A stretch of 33,698 bases of DNA from an uncultured bacterium (GTDB taxonomy: Bacteria > Patescibacteriota > Patescibacteriia > Patescibacteriales > UBA12465), in contig CALJZR010000038.1 in the NCBI GenBank assembly GCA_937983635.1, positions 1 through 33,698 on the forward strand. The letters run 5' to 3'. Shown here one piece after another: positions 6,954-14,271 of the stretch. Numbering within the stretch: position 1 is the first letter of the stretch; each line of letters starts with the position of its first letter. Below the pieces are notes generated by a model. The model was given only the letters and a program-made list of their open reading frames with translations, was not told where the DNA came from and searched no databases. A program made the position numbers and the translations under genes.

Positions 6954-8132
6954 ATGGATTATGCTTTTATTTTAGGAACGCATCCGGACTGGTCCGTGGC
7001 CGAGATTGCGGCGGTTTTAGGAGAGCAAGGCTTGTTTTGGCAAAATGAGCGCATTTTGATTAAAAAGGAGGCAGATATTGTGGCTGATAGTCTCATTAAA
7101 CGTCTGGGCGGGGTATTGAAAATCGGCCAGATTGAGGCTTTTGTGCCGATTGGCATCCCCTTTCCCAAGCTAGCCAAGCAATGTGCTCAATTATTAGCGG
7201 AGAAAGCCGCTCGGGGTGAGGGTAAGTTAGTTTTTGGTCTTTCTGATCAAGGAGTGGGCGGTCGTTTTGCCGCCGACAGACTTGGTTTAAATATCAAGAA
7301 AGAATTGAAAGCCTTAGATATTTCCTCCCGTTTGGTTACCAGCCGTGAACGCGAGCTTTCCAGCGTGGTAGTCGGACAGAATAAATTATTAAGTAAGGGG
7401 GCGGAATTAATTTTTTTCCGCCACCAGCAAGATTTATTTATTGTCCGCACACTTGCTATTCAGCCCTTTAAAGATTTGTCTCGCCGCGACTTCGGCCGGC
7501 CGGCGCGTGATGACCATTCCGGGATGTTGCCGCCGAAGCTGGCACAGATGCTGATTAACTGTGCTGCTCAGCCAAGCTATGAAGGATTATTACTCGATCC
7601 TTTCTGTGGCTCTGGTACTATTATCACGGAAGCGATGTTGCTTGGTTATCAGAATTTAATGGGTACAGATTTATCCGAAAGAGCGGTGAAAGATAGCCGG
7701 GTTAACGCCGAGTGGATTCGCGAATTATATGACCTGGAAGTCCGTCCTAAATTTCATATTAAAAATGCTACCCGTCTTGATCAGTTTCTTAAACCAAAAA
7801 GCGTGGACACTATTGTCACTGAACCATATCTCGGTCCTCAGCGGGGTTTAAACGATATTGAAGCCGTGAAAGCTGAGCTTCAGGTTCTATACGCCCAAGC
7901 CTTGAATAATTTTTATCAGATTTTAAAACCGGGAGGACGCGTGGCCATGGTCTGGCCAGTATTTTTTGGAAAAGAATTTATTAAACCATCTTTAGATAAA
8001 TGGAAGATTGTCAGCGCCATGCCGGAGAAATTTAAACAGCTACCTTGGGTAAAATTAACCTATCGTGATACTTTGCTATATCACCGTGAGGGCCAGCGCG
8101 TTTGGCGGGAGTTAATTATTTTAGAAAAGTAA
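6954..8132 (+). CDS. Trm11/THUMP-type RNA (guanine-N2) methyltransferase, putative
   Basis: 392 residues. The N-terminal part (YAFILGTHPDWSVAEIAAVL) resembles the start of Trm11/TrmG10 proteins and precedes a THUMP-like RNA-binding region. The C-terminal half is a class I SAM methyltransferase of the UPF0020 type: GMLPPKLAQMLINCA, then motif I as LLLDPFCGSGTIITEA near residue 215, then a GTDLSERAVKDSRVN acidic-ribose motif. The catalytic motif reads VTEPYLGP instead of the usual TDPPYG, keeping Pro-Tyr but replacing the Asp-Pro. The expected role is N2-methylation of guanine 10 in tRNA or a related RNA base. The start ATG follows GGGGA by 3 nt, a tight spacing. A hypothetical gene follows after 10 nt, in the same unit. 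Confidence 0.8.
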   Translation: MDYAFILGTHPDWSVAEIAAVLGEQGLFWQNERILIKKEADIVADSLIKRLGGVLKIGQIEAFVPIGIPFPKLAKQCAQLLAEKAARGEGKLVFGLSDQGVGGRFAADRLGLNIKKELKALDISSRLVTSRERELSSVVVGQNKLLSKGAELIFFRHQQDLFIVRTLAIQPFKDLSRRDFGRPARDDHSGMLPPKLAQMLINCAAQPSYEGLLLDPFCGSGTIITEAMLLGYQNLMGTDLSERAVKDSRVNAEWIRELYDLEVRPKFHIKNATRLDQFLKPKSVDTIVTEPYLGPQRGLNDIEAVKAELQVLYAQALNNFYQILKPGGRVAMVWPVFFGKEFIKPSLDKWKIVSAMPEKFKQLPWVKLTYRDTLLYHREGQRVWRELIILEK

Positions 8133-8142
8133 TTATAAATTT

Positions 8143-8715
8143 ATGGGAGTCATTGATCATTTGCCTGGTGGCGGCTCTAAGTTCCGCACCATTGCCGGTC
8201 CTGGTAGCTTTAAAGCTAAGCTCAAATCAGCCGTAAAAAATACTAGTACCTTGCGTTCGCTTTCGGACAATCAAGAAACGATCGTTAAAGCGGTTCGTAA
8301 ATATGAAACCATGATTCGTAAGGGTCACTTCGGTTTTAATCAGCGCAACTCGGCCCTCAGCCAGATTCAGAAAAAAAGCCCGATGACTTCCAGCGAAAAA
8401 ATTGTTGTGAAAAAAATCCTTAAGCACTTGAGTGAAAATACTACCGTTTCCCACGCTCATGTTAATCGTGCGGATGAAGTTGAATTAGAGGGTCCGCATT
8501 TAGCCAACCAACCGCAGCTGGCTAATCGTTCCGGTTTAAGCGGCGTTTCTTCGCCAGAGGCTGGCGACCATGTCCTGGAACACCCGATGGTTTCTATCTC
8601 GCAAATGCAGCGAGAACATATTGGTTCTGGTTTAGCCGGTCGGGCAGGTAATAATAGTGGGCCCAGTGCTCCCAAGAGTCCCAGTCGACCACCGATGATT
8701 CCTTTATCACGATAG
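8143..8715 (+). CDS. Hypothetical soluble protein
   Basis: 190 residues, 10 nt after the Trm11-like gene and ending in a terminator, so co-transcribed with it. The N-terminus is Gly/Ser/Lys-rich (LPGGGSKFRTIAGPGSF). A mostly helical, basic middle runs from about 45 to 105 (ETIVKAVRKYETMIRKG, SEKIVVKKILKHL). The last 80 residues are low-complexity, rich in Pro, Ser, Gly and Asn, with a Pro-rich tail. No signal peptide or membrane segment. I do not recognise a family. The basic helical core could bind nucleic acid (inference from charge only). Confidence 0.65.
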   Translation: MGVIDHLPGGGSKFRTIAGPGSFKAKLKSAVKNTSTLRSLSDNQETIVKAVRKYETMIRKGHFGFNQRNSALSQIQKKSPMTSSEKIVVKKILKHLSENTTVSHAHVNRADEVELEGPHLANQPQLANRSGLSGVSSPEAGDHVLEHPMVSISQMQREHIGSGLAGRAGNNSGPSAPKSPSRPPMIPLSR

Positions 8716-8730
8716 TTAAGAAGAGTTAAT

Positions 8731-8759
8731 AAAAAATCCGCCCAGAAGGCGGATTTTTT
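8731..8759. terminator. Bidirectional terminator between convergent genes
   Basis: AAAAAATCCGCC pairs perfectly with GGCGGATTTTTT around a five-base loop. It serves the rightward hypothetical gene and the leftward ychF. Confidence 0.92.
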
Positions 8760-8777
8760 GTTTTCTTTTATTTTTAT

Positions 8778-9842
8778 CTATCGATTAACTAAGAAGTTGC
8801 AGACATCGCCATCTTGGACAACATAGTCTTTGCCTTCGGTACGGATTAAACCTTGCTCACGCGCCTTGGCTTCACTGCCGACATTAATGAATTGTTCCCA
8901 GTTGATTACTTCGGCGCGGATAAAGCCTTTAATGAAATCAGTATGGATAACCCCGGCCGCTTCTGGAGCCTTGGCTCCGCTTTTAATGGTCCAAGCCCGA
9001 GTTTCGTCAGGGCCGGTGGTAAAGAAGGTATCTAGACCCAGGAGTTTATAGGAGGCGGCAATTAATTTATCTAAGCCGCTTTGCTTTAAACCCAATTCTT
9101 GAATATATTCAACCTGCTCTTCTTCCGGTAGGGCGGCAATTTCTTCTTCCATTTTGACATTGACGGCAATAATTTCCCCATCCAGCTCCCCTAATTCCGG
9201 AATTGTTTCCAAATCATCAGCGTTGAGGAGGTAGATAATTGGTTTGATGGTGAGAAGATTAAGCGTTTTGACAAAAGGCAGATCTTCGTCGCTAAAAGAA
9301 AGAGAGCGAGCGGCTAGACCTTGTTCAAGATGCTGGTAGATTTTATCTAAAATAACTGTTTGGGCAATCAGTTCCTTATTCCCGCTTTTGCTTTCCTTTC
9401 TGGTTTTCTCCAAACGTTTACCAATACTACCTAAATCAGCCAGGATTAATTCTAAATTAATTGTTTCTTTGTCAGCTTTAGGGTTAATCGCCCCGCTGAC
9501 ATGGATGATATTTTTATCTTGAAAATTGCGCACCACCTCACAGATGGCATCACATTCGCGGATATGAGCTAAAAATTGGTTGCCCAAACCTTCGCCCTTG
9601 CTGGCGCCCGCTACTAAACCAGCGATATCGACAAATTCAATTGCCGTCGGTATTACTTTTGCCGGCTTGGAGACCGCAGCCAACTTATCTAAACGTTGAT
9701 CCGGGACTTTAACTACGCCGACATTAGGGTCGATGGTACAAAAAGGGTAGTTAGCAGCTTCAACGCTTTTTTTAGTAAGAATATTGAAAAGGGTGGATTT
9801 GCCAACATTGGGTAATCCGACGATGCCAATAGAAAGAGACAT
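8778..9842 (-). CDS. ychF: Ribosome-binding ATPase YchF (Obg family)
   Basis: 354 residues, near the usual 363. The G1 motif is GLPNVGKSTLFN at about residue 9, followed by the switch region FVDIAGLVAGASKGEGLGNQFL and the typical CEVVRNFQD. A coiled insertion covers about 125-185. The G4-like motif is NADD. The C-terminal TGS domain contains TGPDETRAWTIKSG, AAGVIHTDFIKGFIRAEVI and EGKDYVVQDGD. YchF/OLA1 hydrolyses ATP in preference to GTP and associates with ribosomes. Its exact role is unsettled. It stands alone, facing the Trm11-like unit, and its upstream side is the long 9843-10561 gap. Confidence 0.96.
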   Translation of the reverse strand: MSLSIGIVGLPNVGKSTLFNILTKKSVEAANYPFCTIDPNVGVVKVPDQRLDKLAAVSKPAKVIPTAIEFVDIAGLVAGASKGEGLGNQFLAHIRECDAICEVVRNFQDKNIIHVSGAINPKADKETINLELILADLGSIGKRLEKTRKESKSGNKELIAQTVILDKIYQHLEQGLAARSLSFSDEDLPFVKTLNLLTIKPIIYLLNADDLETIPELGELDGEIIAVNVKMEEEIAALPEEEQVEYIQELGLKQSGLDKLIAASYKLLGLDTFFTTGPDETRAWTIKSGAKAPEAAGVIHTDFIKGFIRAEVINWEQFINVGSEAKAREQGLIRTEGKDYVVQDGDVCNFLVNR

Positions 9843-9941
9843 AGTTATTTTAATTTAAGGGTTGAGAATAATAATCTATTATTTGTTTAACAGAATTAGG
9901 GATAAAAAGCAATCAGAGGGGCCTGATTTGGGTAAATAAAA

Positions 9942-9961
9942 AGGGGCCCAAATGGGCCCCT
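9942..9961 (-). terminator. GC-rich terminator of the small transcript
   Basis: AGGGGCCC pairs with GGGCCCCT around a four-base loop. On the minus strand five T follow. Nothing on the plus strand ends here. Confidence 0.8.
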
Positions 9962-10062
9962 CTTTATTAAATATAGAGAAATAAATAATAGGCCGTGCAT
10001 TTGAGCCCCAATCCTGGTGAATTGTTTTCTTTTGGCTTTTTGCCAAAGATGTTTTTCCAGGA

Positions 10063-10236
10063 CTATTGGAGCTTTGCTAACTTCAAGCTTTTTCTCTTAC
10101 CAATTCTTTGCGAGAAGTGTTTTTTTTGATTGATTTCGCTAATTTTCAGATAAAAACTTGATAAAATTTCTTTTTTAGATTCTATTAAGTCTTTTTCTTC
10201 TTTTTGATTAGCGCGATATTCCCGCTCTGTAAGCAA
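10063..10236 (-). CDS. Possible small Lys/Glu-rich ORF inside the small transcript
   Basis: 57 residues from TTG at 10234-10236 to TAG at 10063-10065. The peptide is charged and helical in appearance (REYRANQKEEKDLIE near the N-terminus, KRKSLKLAKLQ at the end). There is no good ribosome-binding site and no ATG or GTG in frame. In AT-rich DNA a frame of this length can occur by chance. Reported because it sits in the only non-stop frame of a transcript with strong signals. Confidence 0.25.
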   Translation of the reverse strand: MLTEREYRANQKEEKDLIESKKEILSSFYLKISEINQKKHFSQRIGKRKSLKLAKLQ

Positions 10237-10309
10237 TTATGCTGTTCTTTGTCGTGTTAGCTCCGACAAATGATCAAGATTTAGTGAAGAGAACTATTTA
10301 ACTATTAAT

Positions 10310-10338
10310 ATTATAGCATGTATTTGGGGATAATGCAA
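10310..10338 (-). promoter_or_regulatory. Strong sigma70-type promoter
   Basis: TTGCAT (10338-10333), a 17-nt spacer and a perfect TATAAT (10315-10310) on the minus strand. Start of transcription is expected near 10303. There is no annotated gene directly downstream, which is why a small transcript is proposed. Confidence 0.75.
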
Positions 10339-10509
10339 GACTAAGCCTAATTTTCTAGCAAATATTAAATATATTATTTAATATTAGGAAAAATATTGAA
10401 TAGTTTTAATCTTTAAGTCTAGGAATACCTAGACTAAAAATTAATTTTTATACACAGAAAACACAAGTTATCCACAGTTTTTACTACCTTATTTTTTACC
10501 CTATAAAAC
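10339..10509. other. AT-rich segment with two perfect DnaA boxes and a dyad
   Basis: TTATACACA (10448-10456) and TTATCCACA (10468-10476) both match the DnaA box TTATNCACA, lie in the same orientation, and start 20 bp apart, about two helix turns. Just left are a hairpin, AGTCTAGG-AATA-CCTAGACT (10416-10435), and a very AT-rich tract with an ATTAAATATATTATTTAAT palindrome. This could be an origin element or a DnaA-controlled site. No dnaA or dnaN gene is in the window. Confidence 0.5.
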
Positions 10510-10551
10510 AAAAAGGCTTTAGTCTAAAATAGATTGGACTAAGGCCTTTTT
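10510..10551 (-). terminator. Terminator after tRNA-Cys
   Basis: A 16-bp stem, AAAAAGGCTTTAGTCT with GGACTAAGGCCTTTTT, containing G-T pairs and a ten-base loop. On the minus strand it runs into a T-tract 11 nt after the tRNA 3' end. Confidence 0.88.
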
Positions 10552-10561
10552 GAGGATTCCG

Positions 10562-10635
10562 AGGCTCGAGTGGGAGTCGAACCCACGAATGGCAGTTTTG
10601 CAAACTGCAGTGTTAGACCACTTCACCATCGAGCC
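10562..10635 (-). tRNA. tRNA-Cys (GCA)
   Basis: 74 nt. The acceptor stem is GGCTCGA/TCGAGCC with discriminator T, the usual tRNA-Cys identity base. The anticodon stem GCAGT/ACTGC encloses TTGCAAA with anticodon GCA. The T arm is GTGGG-TTCGACT-CCCAC. CCA is not encoded. It lies 50 nt after tsaD on the same strand and is followed by a terminator. Confidence 0.96.
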
Positions 10636-10685
10636 AATTTGATTATCAATATTTTAAAGGATTAGAGCTAAAAAAGCAAATTTAT

Positions 10686-11723
10686 CTATATTTTTAGATC
10701 ACAACGGGCTTTGAGGCGGTGATAAGGCAAAAAAGCTTTATCTTTTTTCTTATAATAGCTAAAATATCCGGCAGCAGCAATCATGGCGGCGTTGTCGGTC
10801 GTATATTGTCTTTCCGGCAGAATTATTTTTATTTTTGGTAATTTTTCATTAATCTGCCCTTGTAGTTGTTGGCGGAGGGCAGTATTAGCGGCTACCCCTC
10901 CGGCCAAGACTATGCTTTTCGGTTCATGCTTACGGGCAGCCTTGATAGTTTTATGAATTAGGGTATCAATAATAGCCTGTTCAAAGGCGAGACAGTATTC
11001 GGGAATGCGCTGGCGCCAATTTTTATCTTTTTGGAGCTGGTAAAGCAAGGCGGTTTTAAGGCCAGAAAAAGAAAAGTCAAAATCGGGAGAGTTAAGCATT
11101 GGCCGGGGTAATTCGATGGTGGTGGGAATGCCACTTTGGCGTTGTTTTTCGGCATATTTAGCGATAATCGGCCCTCCGGGGTAGCTTAGCCCCATCATCT
11201 TAGCGGCTTTGTCATAAGCTTCACCGGCAGCATCATCCCTAGTTTCGCCAATAATCTTAAAGCGATAGTGTTCGGACATGTAAATTAGGTTGCTGTGACC
11301 GCCCGAGACTACTAAGGCTAACAAGGGAAAGCGGGGTGCTTGGGGCTGATTGATAAAGTTGGCGTAAATATGGCCGATAATATGATGGACAGGAATCAGG
11401 GGCTTATTCCAAACTAAGGCTAAGGCCTTGGCGCTTTCAACCCCGGCGATTAATGAGGTTACTAGTCCCGGTCCTTGGGTGACAGCAATGGCTTTAAGAT
11501 CATTTTTGGTGATTTTTGCTTGCCGCAAAGCCGCCTCGATGGTGGGGAGGATATTTAAGACATGCTCCCGAGCGGCAATTTCAGGAATGACGCCGCCATA
11601 TTGAGCATGGATATCAATTTGCGAAGCGATGACGTTGCTTAAAATCTCCGCTTTTTGGCCAGAGGCCTTTAAAACAGAGGCGGCACTTTCATCGCAACTA
11701 CTTTCAATACCAAGGATATACAT
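10686..11723 (-). CDS. tsaD: tRNA N6-adenosine threonylcarbamoyltransferase TsaD
   Basis: 345 residues, typical length. The ASKHA fold starts with MYILGIESSCDESAASVL. The metal-binding HxxxH motif is in VHHIIGH (His114 and His118). Further motifs are VVSGGHSNLIY, GEAYDKAAKMMGLSYPGGP, FSFSGLKTALL and VLAGGVAANTALR. TsaD transfers the threonylcarbamoyl group from TsaC-made threonylcarbamoyl-AMP to A37 of ANN-decoding tRNAs, together with TsaB and TsaE. TsaB and TsaE are not in this window. A TTGCCA-16-TAAAAT promoter ends 8 nt before the ATG, so the mRNA may be almost leaderless. tRNA-Cys follows on the same strand. Confidence 0.97.
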   Translation of the reverse strand: MYILGIESSCDESAASVLKASGQKAEILSNVIASQIDIHAQYGGVIPEIAAREHVLNILPTIEAALRQAKITKNDLKAIAVTQGPGLVTSLIAGVESAKALALVWNKPLIPVHHIIGHIYANFINQPQAPRFPLLALVVSGGHSNLIYMSEHYRFKIIGETRDDAAGEAYDKAAKMMGLSYPGGPIIAKYAEKQRQSGIPTTIELPRPMLNSPDFDFSFSGLKTALLYQLQKDKNWRQRIPEYCLAFEQAIIDTLIHKTIKAARKHEPKSIVLAGGVAANTALRQQLQGQINEKLPKIKIILPERQYTTDNAAMIAAAGYFSYYKKKDKAFLPYHRLKARCDLKI

Positions 11724-11731
11724 ACCTTCTT

Positions 11732-11759
11732 ATTTTAAGGTTTTTTGAAATTATGGCAA
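11732..11759 (-). promoter_or_regulatory. Promoter of tsaD, close to the start codon
   Basis: TTGCCA (11759-11754), a 16-nt spacer and TAAAAT (11737-11732) on the minus strand. Only 8 nt separate the -10 box from the ATG. Confidence 0.5.
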
Positions 11760-11766
11760 GAATAAC

Positions 11767-11789
11767 AAAAACCCCTTGCGGGGGCTTTT
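11767..11789 (-). terminator. Terminator of the protease / partner unit
   Basis: CCCC-GCAA-GGGG on the minus strand, followed by five T, about 20 nt after the stop codon of the 11808-12356 gene. The plus strand reading also ends in TTTT. Confidence 0.75.
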
Positions 11790-11807
11790 GTATTTTTACA
11801 GACTATT

Positions 11808-12356
11808 TTACTGTAATTGTAATTTAAGTTCAGCGATAGTCATGTCTTTGCCAAACACTTTTTGGACCATAGCTCTTTCTTCTTCATTATTTCCCAGTTG
11901 ATCAGCGTCGCTTAGTCCGTATTTACCCTGCCTCAGACCGCTTACTAAGTAATAATCAGAGGCCGTATCTTTGTGTAAGAACAGAAGCACGCGCTCACCA
12001 GGTTTAAATTGAGGCCAGTCGGTTGCTGTCATTTCTTTGTTGCCAATAGTTCCGCCCAAGGTTTTAATATAGATTGTTTCCTTTTCATCTTCTTTTGTTG
12101 ATAAATATTTTTCGACCGAGATTTTAGCGATAGTGTAGATATCCTTTTCCTCTTTTCTTATCATGGAAGCTTCTTCTACAGATTGTATTGTCTCAACCCG
12201 CCCGACTATGATAAGGGATGAGTCGGCGATTAGCGATTTTGAATCTTTTTCGATGAGGACGCTGGTGACCAGGGTGCTTACCGCACTATCTTTGTTAAAA
12301 ATAAAGAAGCCGATTGCCAGGAGTACTACTACGCTTATGATATATAATGGTTTCAT
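11808..12356 (-). CDS. Membrane-anchored extracytoplasmic protein next to a protease, unknown function
   Basis: 182 residues. One hydrophobic segment at about 4-20 (PLYIISVVVLLAIGFFIF) acts as signal anchor or signal peptide, and there is no lipobox Cys. The exported part has a beta-rich domain with SSLIIVGRVE, then YTIAKISVEKYLS, TIYIKTLGG and PGERVLLFLHKD. This pattern is shared with exported proteins of unknown function that look like OB or beta-barrel folds, but I cannot name a family with confidence. It starts 23 nt after the matrixin-like protease gene and ends at a terminator, so the two form one operon. A role as partner, anchor, inhibitor or substrate of the protease is an inference from position. 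Confidence 0.65.
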   Translation of the reverse strand: MKPLYIISVVVLLAIGFFIFNKDSAVSTLVTSVLIEKDSKSLIADSSLIIVGRVETIQSVEEASMIRKEEKDIYTIAKISVEKYLSTKEDEKETIYIKTLGGTIGNKEMTATDWPQFKPGERVLLFLHKDTASDYYLVSGLRQGKYGLSDADQLGNNEEERAMVQKVFGKDMTIAELKLQLQ

Positions 12357-12379
12357 ATTGATTTTATTATGTCATTTTA

Positions 12380-12910
12380 TTAATATATGGCGTTAATTCC
12401 ATTAATGTCATCAGCATCCAAGCTTCTTTTTTTAGTTTCACCTGTGCTGGTATATCCGTACATAGTTTTTTCGCTGTCTTGGCTTGAGTATAAATCATTT
12501 AGCACTAGCCAGTGGCCAAGTTCGTGGGTAAGTACATTCTGTACATCATAATAGCCCGACTGCCCAGAAGTCGACCACGGATAGTAGGTGTTGAAGTAGG
12601 TATCCGCATCAATCAAAGCGTTACCGCTATAGCTAAAGTATGTTACAGCCGGCATACCATTATTACCAGCATATTGAGCATAGAGTTTATGGTTGTCGCT
12701 TCCTACATAAAAATAGAAAGGTGACGTTGGGGCGTTCCAGGTACTCATAGATCTTGCTATAGGCGTTATCCAGGAAGCAGGTATACTCGAGTCACCCGAA
12801 TCTACTGATACAGAAGAAGTAGACCAATGGATACCGCTATATGAGTAAGCATAGGTTTGAATAGGTAATAAAAACAAGGAAATAAGAATGATAAGGGGTT
12901 TAATTTTCAT
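12380..12910 (-). CDS. Secreted matrixin-like zinc metalloprotease
   Basis: 176 residues from the ATG at 12910. A longer frame reaches 13039, but the chosen start puts a classic signal peptide (KIKPLIILISLFLLPIQTYA) at the N-terminus. The catalytic motif is HELGHWLVLND at 129-139: HExxH with His129, Glu130 and His133, and an Asp139 where matrixins normally have the third His. A Met-turn candidate, TMYGY, follows at about 149-153, and the C-terminus has the matrixin-like RSLDADDINGINAIY. An Asp third ligand is known in snapalysin-type (M7) enzymes. The protein is minimal, with no propeptide. The promoter may be TATAAT at 13019-13024 (minus). It heads a two-gene operon with 11808-12356. Confidence 0.82.
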   Translation of the reverse strand: MKIKPLIILISLFLLPIQTYAYSYSGIHWSTSSVSVDSGDSSIPASWITPIARSMSTWNAPTSPFYFYVGSDNHKLYAQYAGNNGMPAVTYFSYSGNALIDADTYFNTYYPWSTSGQSGYYDVQNVLTHELGHWLVLNDLYSSQDSEKTMYGYTSTGETKKRSLDADDINGINAIY

Positions 12911-13012
12911 ATTTTTGGATGGTTTTGATGAATAAATCCTGTCGACCTTTAATAAGATCAGGACGCCTATTATCGTAACATAAGGGTGATAACGTCCCGA
13001 TAACAGCCTAAT

Positions 13013-13040
13013 TGACATATTATAAGAACTCTTATACAAT
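13013..13040 (+). promoter_or_regulatory. Promoter of tRNA-Glu
   Basis: Consensus TTGACA (13013-13018), a 16-nt spacer and TACAAT (13035-13040). Transcription would begin about 23 nt before the tRNA. The region also holds the minus-strand -10 of the protease gene. Confidence 0.75.
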
Positions 13041-13069
13041 AATTTTGAATTCTAATATTAGATAGATAT

Positions 13070-13141
13070 GGTCCATTCGTCTAGTGGTTAGGACACCAGG
13101 TTTTCATCCTGGTAACAGGGGTTCGATTCCCCTATGGACTA
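13070..13141 (+). tRNA. tRNA-Glu (TTC)
   Basis: 72 nt. The acceptor stem is GGTCCAT/ATGGACT with a G1-T72 wobble and discriminator A. The anticodon stem CCAGG/CCTGG encloses TTTTCAT with anticodon TTC. The T arm is AGGGG-TTCGATT-CCCCT. CCA is not encoded. It is transcribed alone between its own promoter and terminator. Confidence 0.95.
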
Positions 13142-13148
13142 CGTAATA

Positions 13149-13176
13149 AAAAGACACGCCGTAAGACGTGTCTTTT
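13149..13176 (+). terminator. Terminator of tRNA-Glu
   Basis: AAAAGACACG pairs with CGTGTCTTTT around an eight-base loop, followed by GTTTT, 7 nt after the tRNA. Confidence 0.85.
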
Positions 13177-13272
13177 GTTTTAAATAACGGTTTGGAGGGA
13201 GTTTTGTTAAAGTCCAGCAGATCGAGTCCGAGTAAATGCCGGAAAGATTAAATCATAAACCCCTGATTTACC

Positions 13273-14247
13273 TTATTTTACAAAGATATTAAATAGATAG
13301 CCGATTATTATTATATTAATGGTAGTAATGCCAAAGAAATAAATAAGTAATTTCATCTTCATTACCCTTTTTAAAATCAAGGCTTCGGGTAAAGATAGGC
13401 CAACTACAGCCATCATGAAAGCCATGGCCGTTCCCAAGGGAATGCCTTTTTCTACTAGGGATTTCATAATGGGAATAACACCGACGGCGTTAGAGTAGAG
13501 CGGTACGGCTACAATTGTAGCAATTGGCACCGCCAGTAGATTATCGGCGCTTATATGTTTTTCAAAGAAACCGGCGGGCACGAAACCGTGGATAGTGGAA
13601 CCCAAAGCTACGCCTAATAAAATATAGATAGTAATTTTTTTTGTTAGAGCAAAACCTTCGTCCCAAAATTTTTTCAATAACTTTGTAAAAGCGATTTTTT
13701 CATTTTTTACTTCAATCTTTGGGCTTTGCGTTTTCCAAACATAATCAGCTACATATTTTTCTAATTTCAATTTACTCAAGATAAAGCCGCCGACCATTCC
13801 TAATAAAATTGCCGAAATTACATATAGTATCGTAATTTTCCAACCGAAGAGCCCGGCAAAGAGCACTACCGCCACCTCGTTAACTAAGGGAGAGACAATT
13901 AAGAATGATAGGGTTACGCCTAAAGGGATGCCAGCTCCTAAAAAACCAATAAACAGGGGTATTGAAGAGCAGGAGCAAAAGGGCGTGATGGCGCCAAAGA
14001 TAGCCGCTAAGAAATAATCAAAACCATACCACTTTCGAGAAGCAAGGAAGTCACGTAGCTTTTCAGTTGGTAAATAATGGCGCAAAATCGCCATGAAATA
14101 ATTGATAATCAAAAGCAGAATCAATATTTTCAAAGAATCGTAGATGAAAAAATTTATCGTATCGCCTAAATGCGAGCCTTTGAGTAAACCAAATAAACCA
14201 TAGGCGGTTTGGTCAGCAATATATTTCAAGGGGTAAAAAATATCCAT
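13273..14247 (-). CDS. ArsP_1/DUF318-family permease
   Basis: 324 residues with about eight membrane segments. The family signature is TPFCSCSSIPLFIGFLGAG, with Cys91 and Cys93 at the start of a helix. A second conserved block, VPLYSNAVGVIPIMKSLVEKG, follows in the second half. ArsP of Campylobacter exports trivalent organoarsenicals using cysteines in this motif. Most bacterial members are uncharacterised and may move other metals or thiol-reactive species. No ArsR-type regulator is nearby. The gene follows the GNAT gene by 24 nt in one leftward operon. Confidence 0.85.
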   Translation of the reverse strand: MDIFYPLKYIADQTAYGLFGLLKGSHLGDTINFFIYDSLKILILLLIINYFMAILRHYLPTEKLRDFLASRKWYGFDYFLAAIFGAITPFCSCSSIPLFIGFLGAGIPLGVTLSFLIVSPLVNEVAVVLFAGLFGWKITILYVISAILLGMVGGFILSKLKLEKYVADYVWKTQSPKIEVKNEKIAFTKLLKKFWDEGFALTKKITIYILLGVALGSTIHGFVPAGFFEKHISADNLLAVPIATIVAVPLYSNAVGVIPIMKSLVEKGIPLGTAMAFMMAVVGLSLPEALILKRVMKMKLLIYFFGITTINIIIIGYLFNIFVK

Positions 14248-14271
14248 ATTAGTTTAACGTTTCCTCTATAT

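Larger units (their letters stand above)
9937..10303 (-). ncRNA. Candidate small transcript with its own promoter and terminator
   Basis: A strong promoter (10310-10338) and an intrinsic terminator (9942-9961) bracket about 365 nt on the minus strand. The 5' part contains hairpin TTTGTCG/CGACAAA with loop GAGCTAACA. The 3' part (10073-10004) folds as a 14-bp stem. AGC-T-CCAA and TCCTGG pair with CCAGGA-TTGG-G-GCT, with a three-base bulge, capped by TTTGGC-AAAAA-GCCAAA. I could not match it to tmRNA, RNase P RNA, SRP RNA or 6S RNA. A 57-codon TTG-initiated frame lies in the middle, so a short mRNA is the alternative. Confidence 0.5.

Noticed and set aside
9937..10303. tmRNA or RNase P RNA in the 9.9-10.3 kb gap
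   Set aside because: No tRNA-like ends, no tag-peptide frame ending in Ala-Ala, and no GAGGAAAGTCC or ACAGAAA-type RNase P motif.
12911..13039. N-terminal extension of the protease from 13039
   Set aside because: It would place the signal peptide inside the protein and would overlap the -10 region of the likely promoter.
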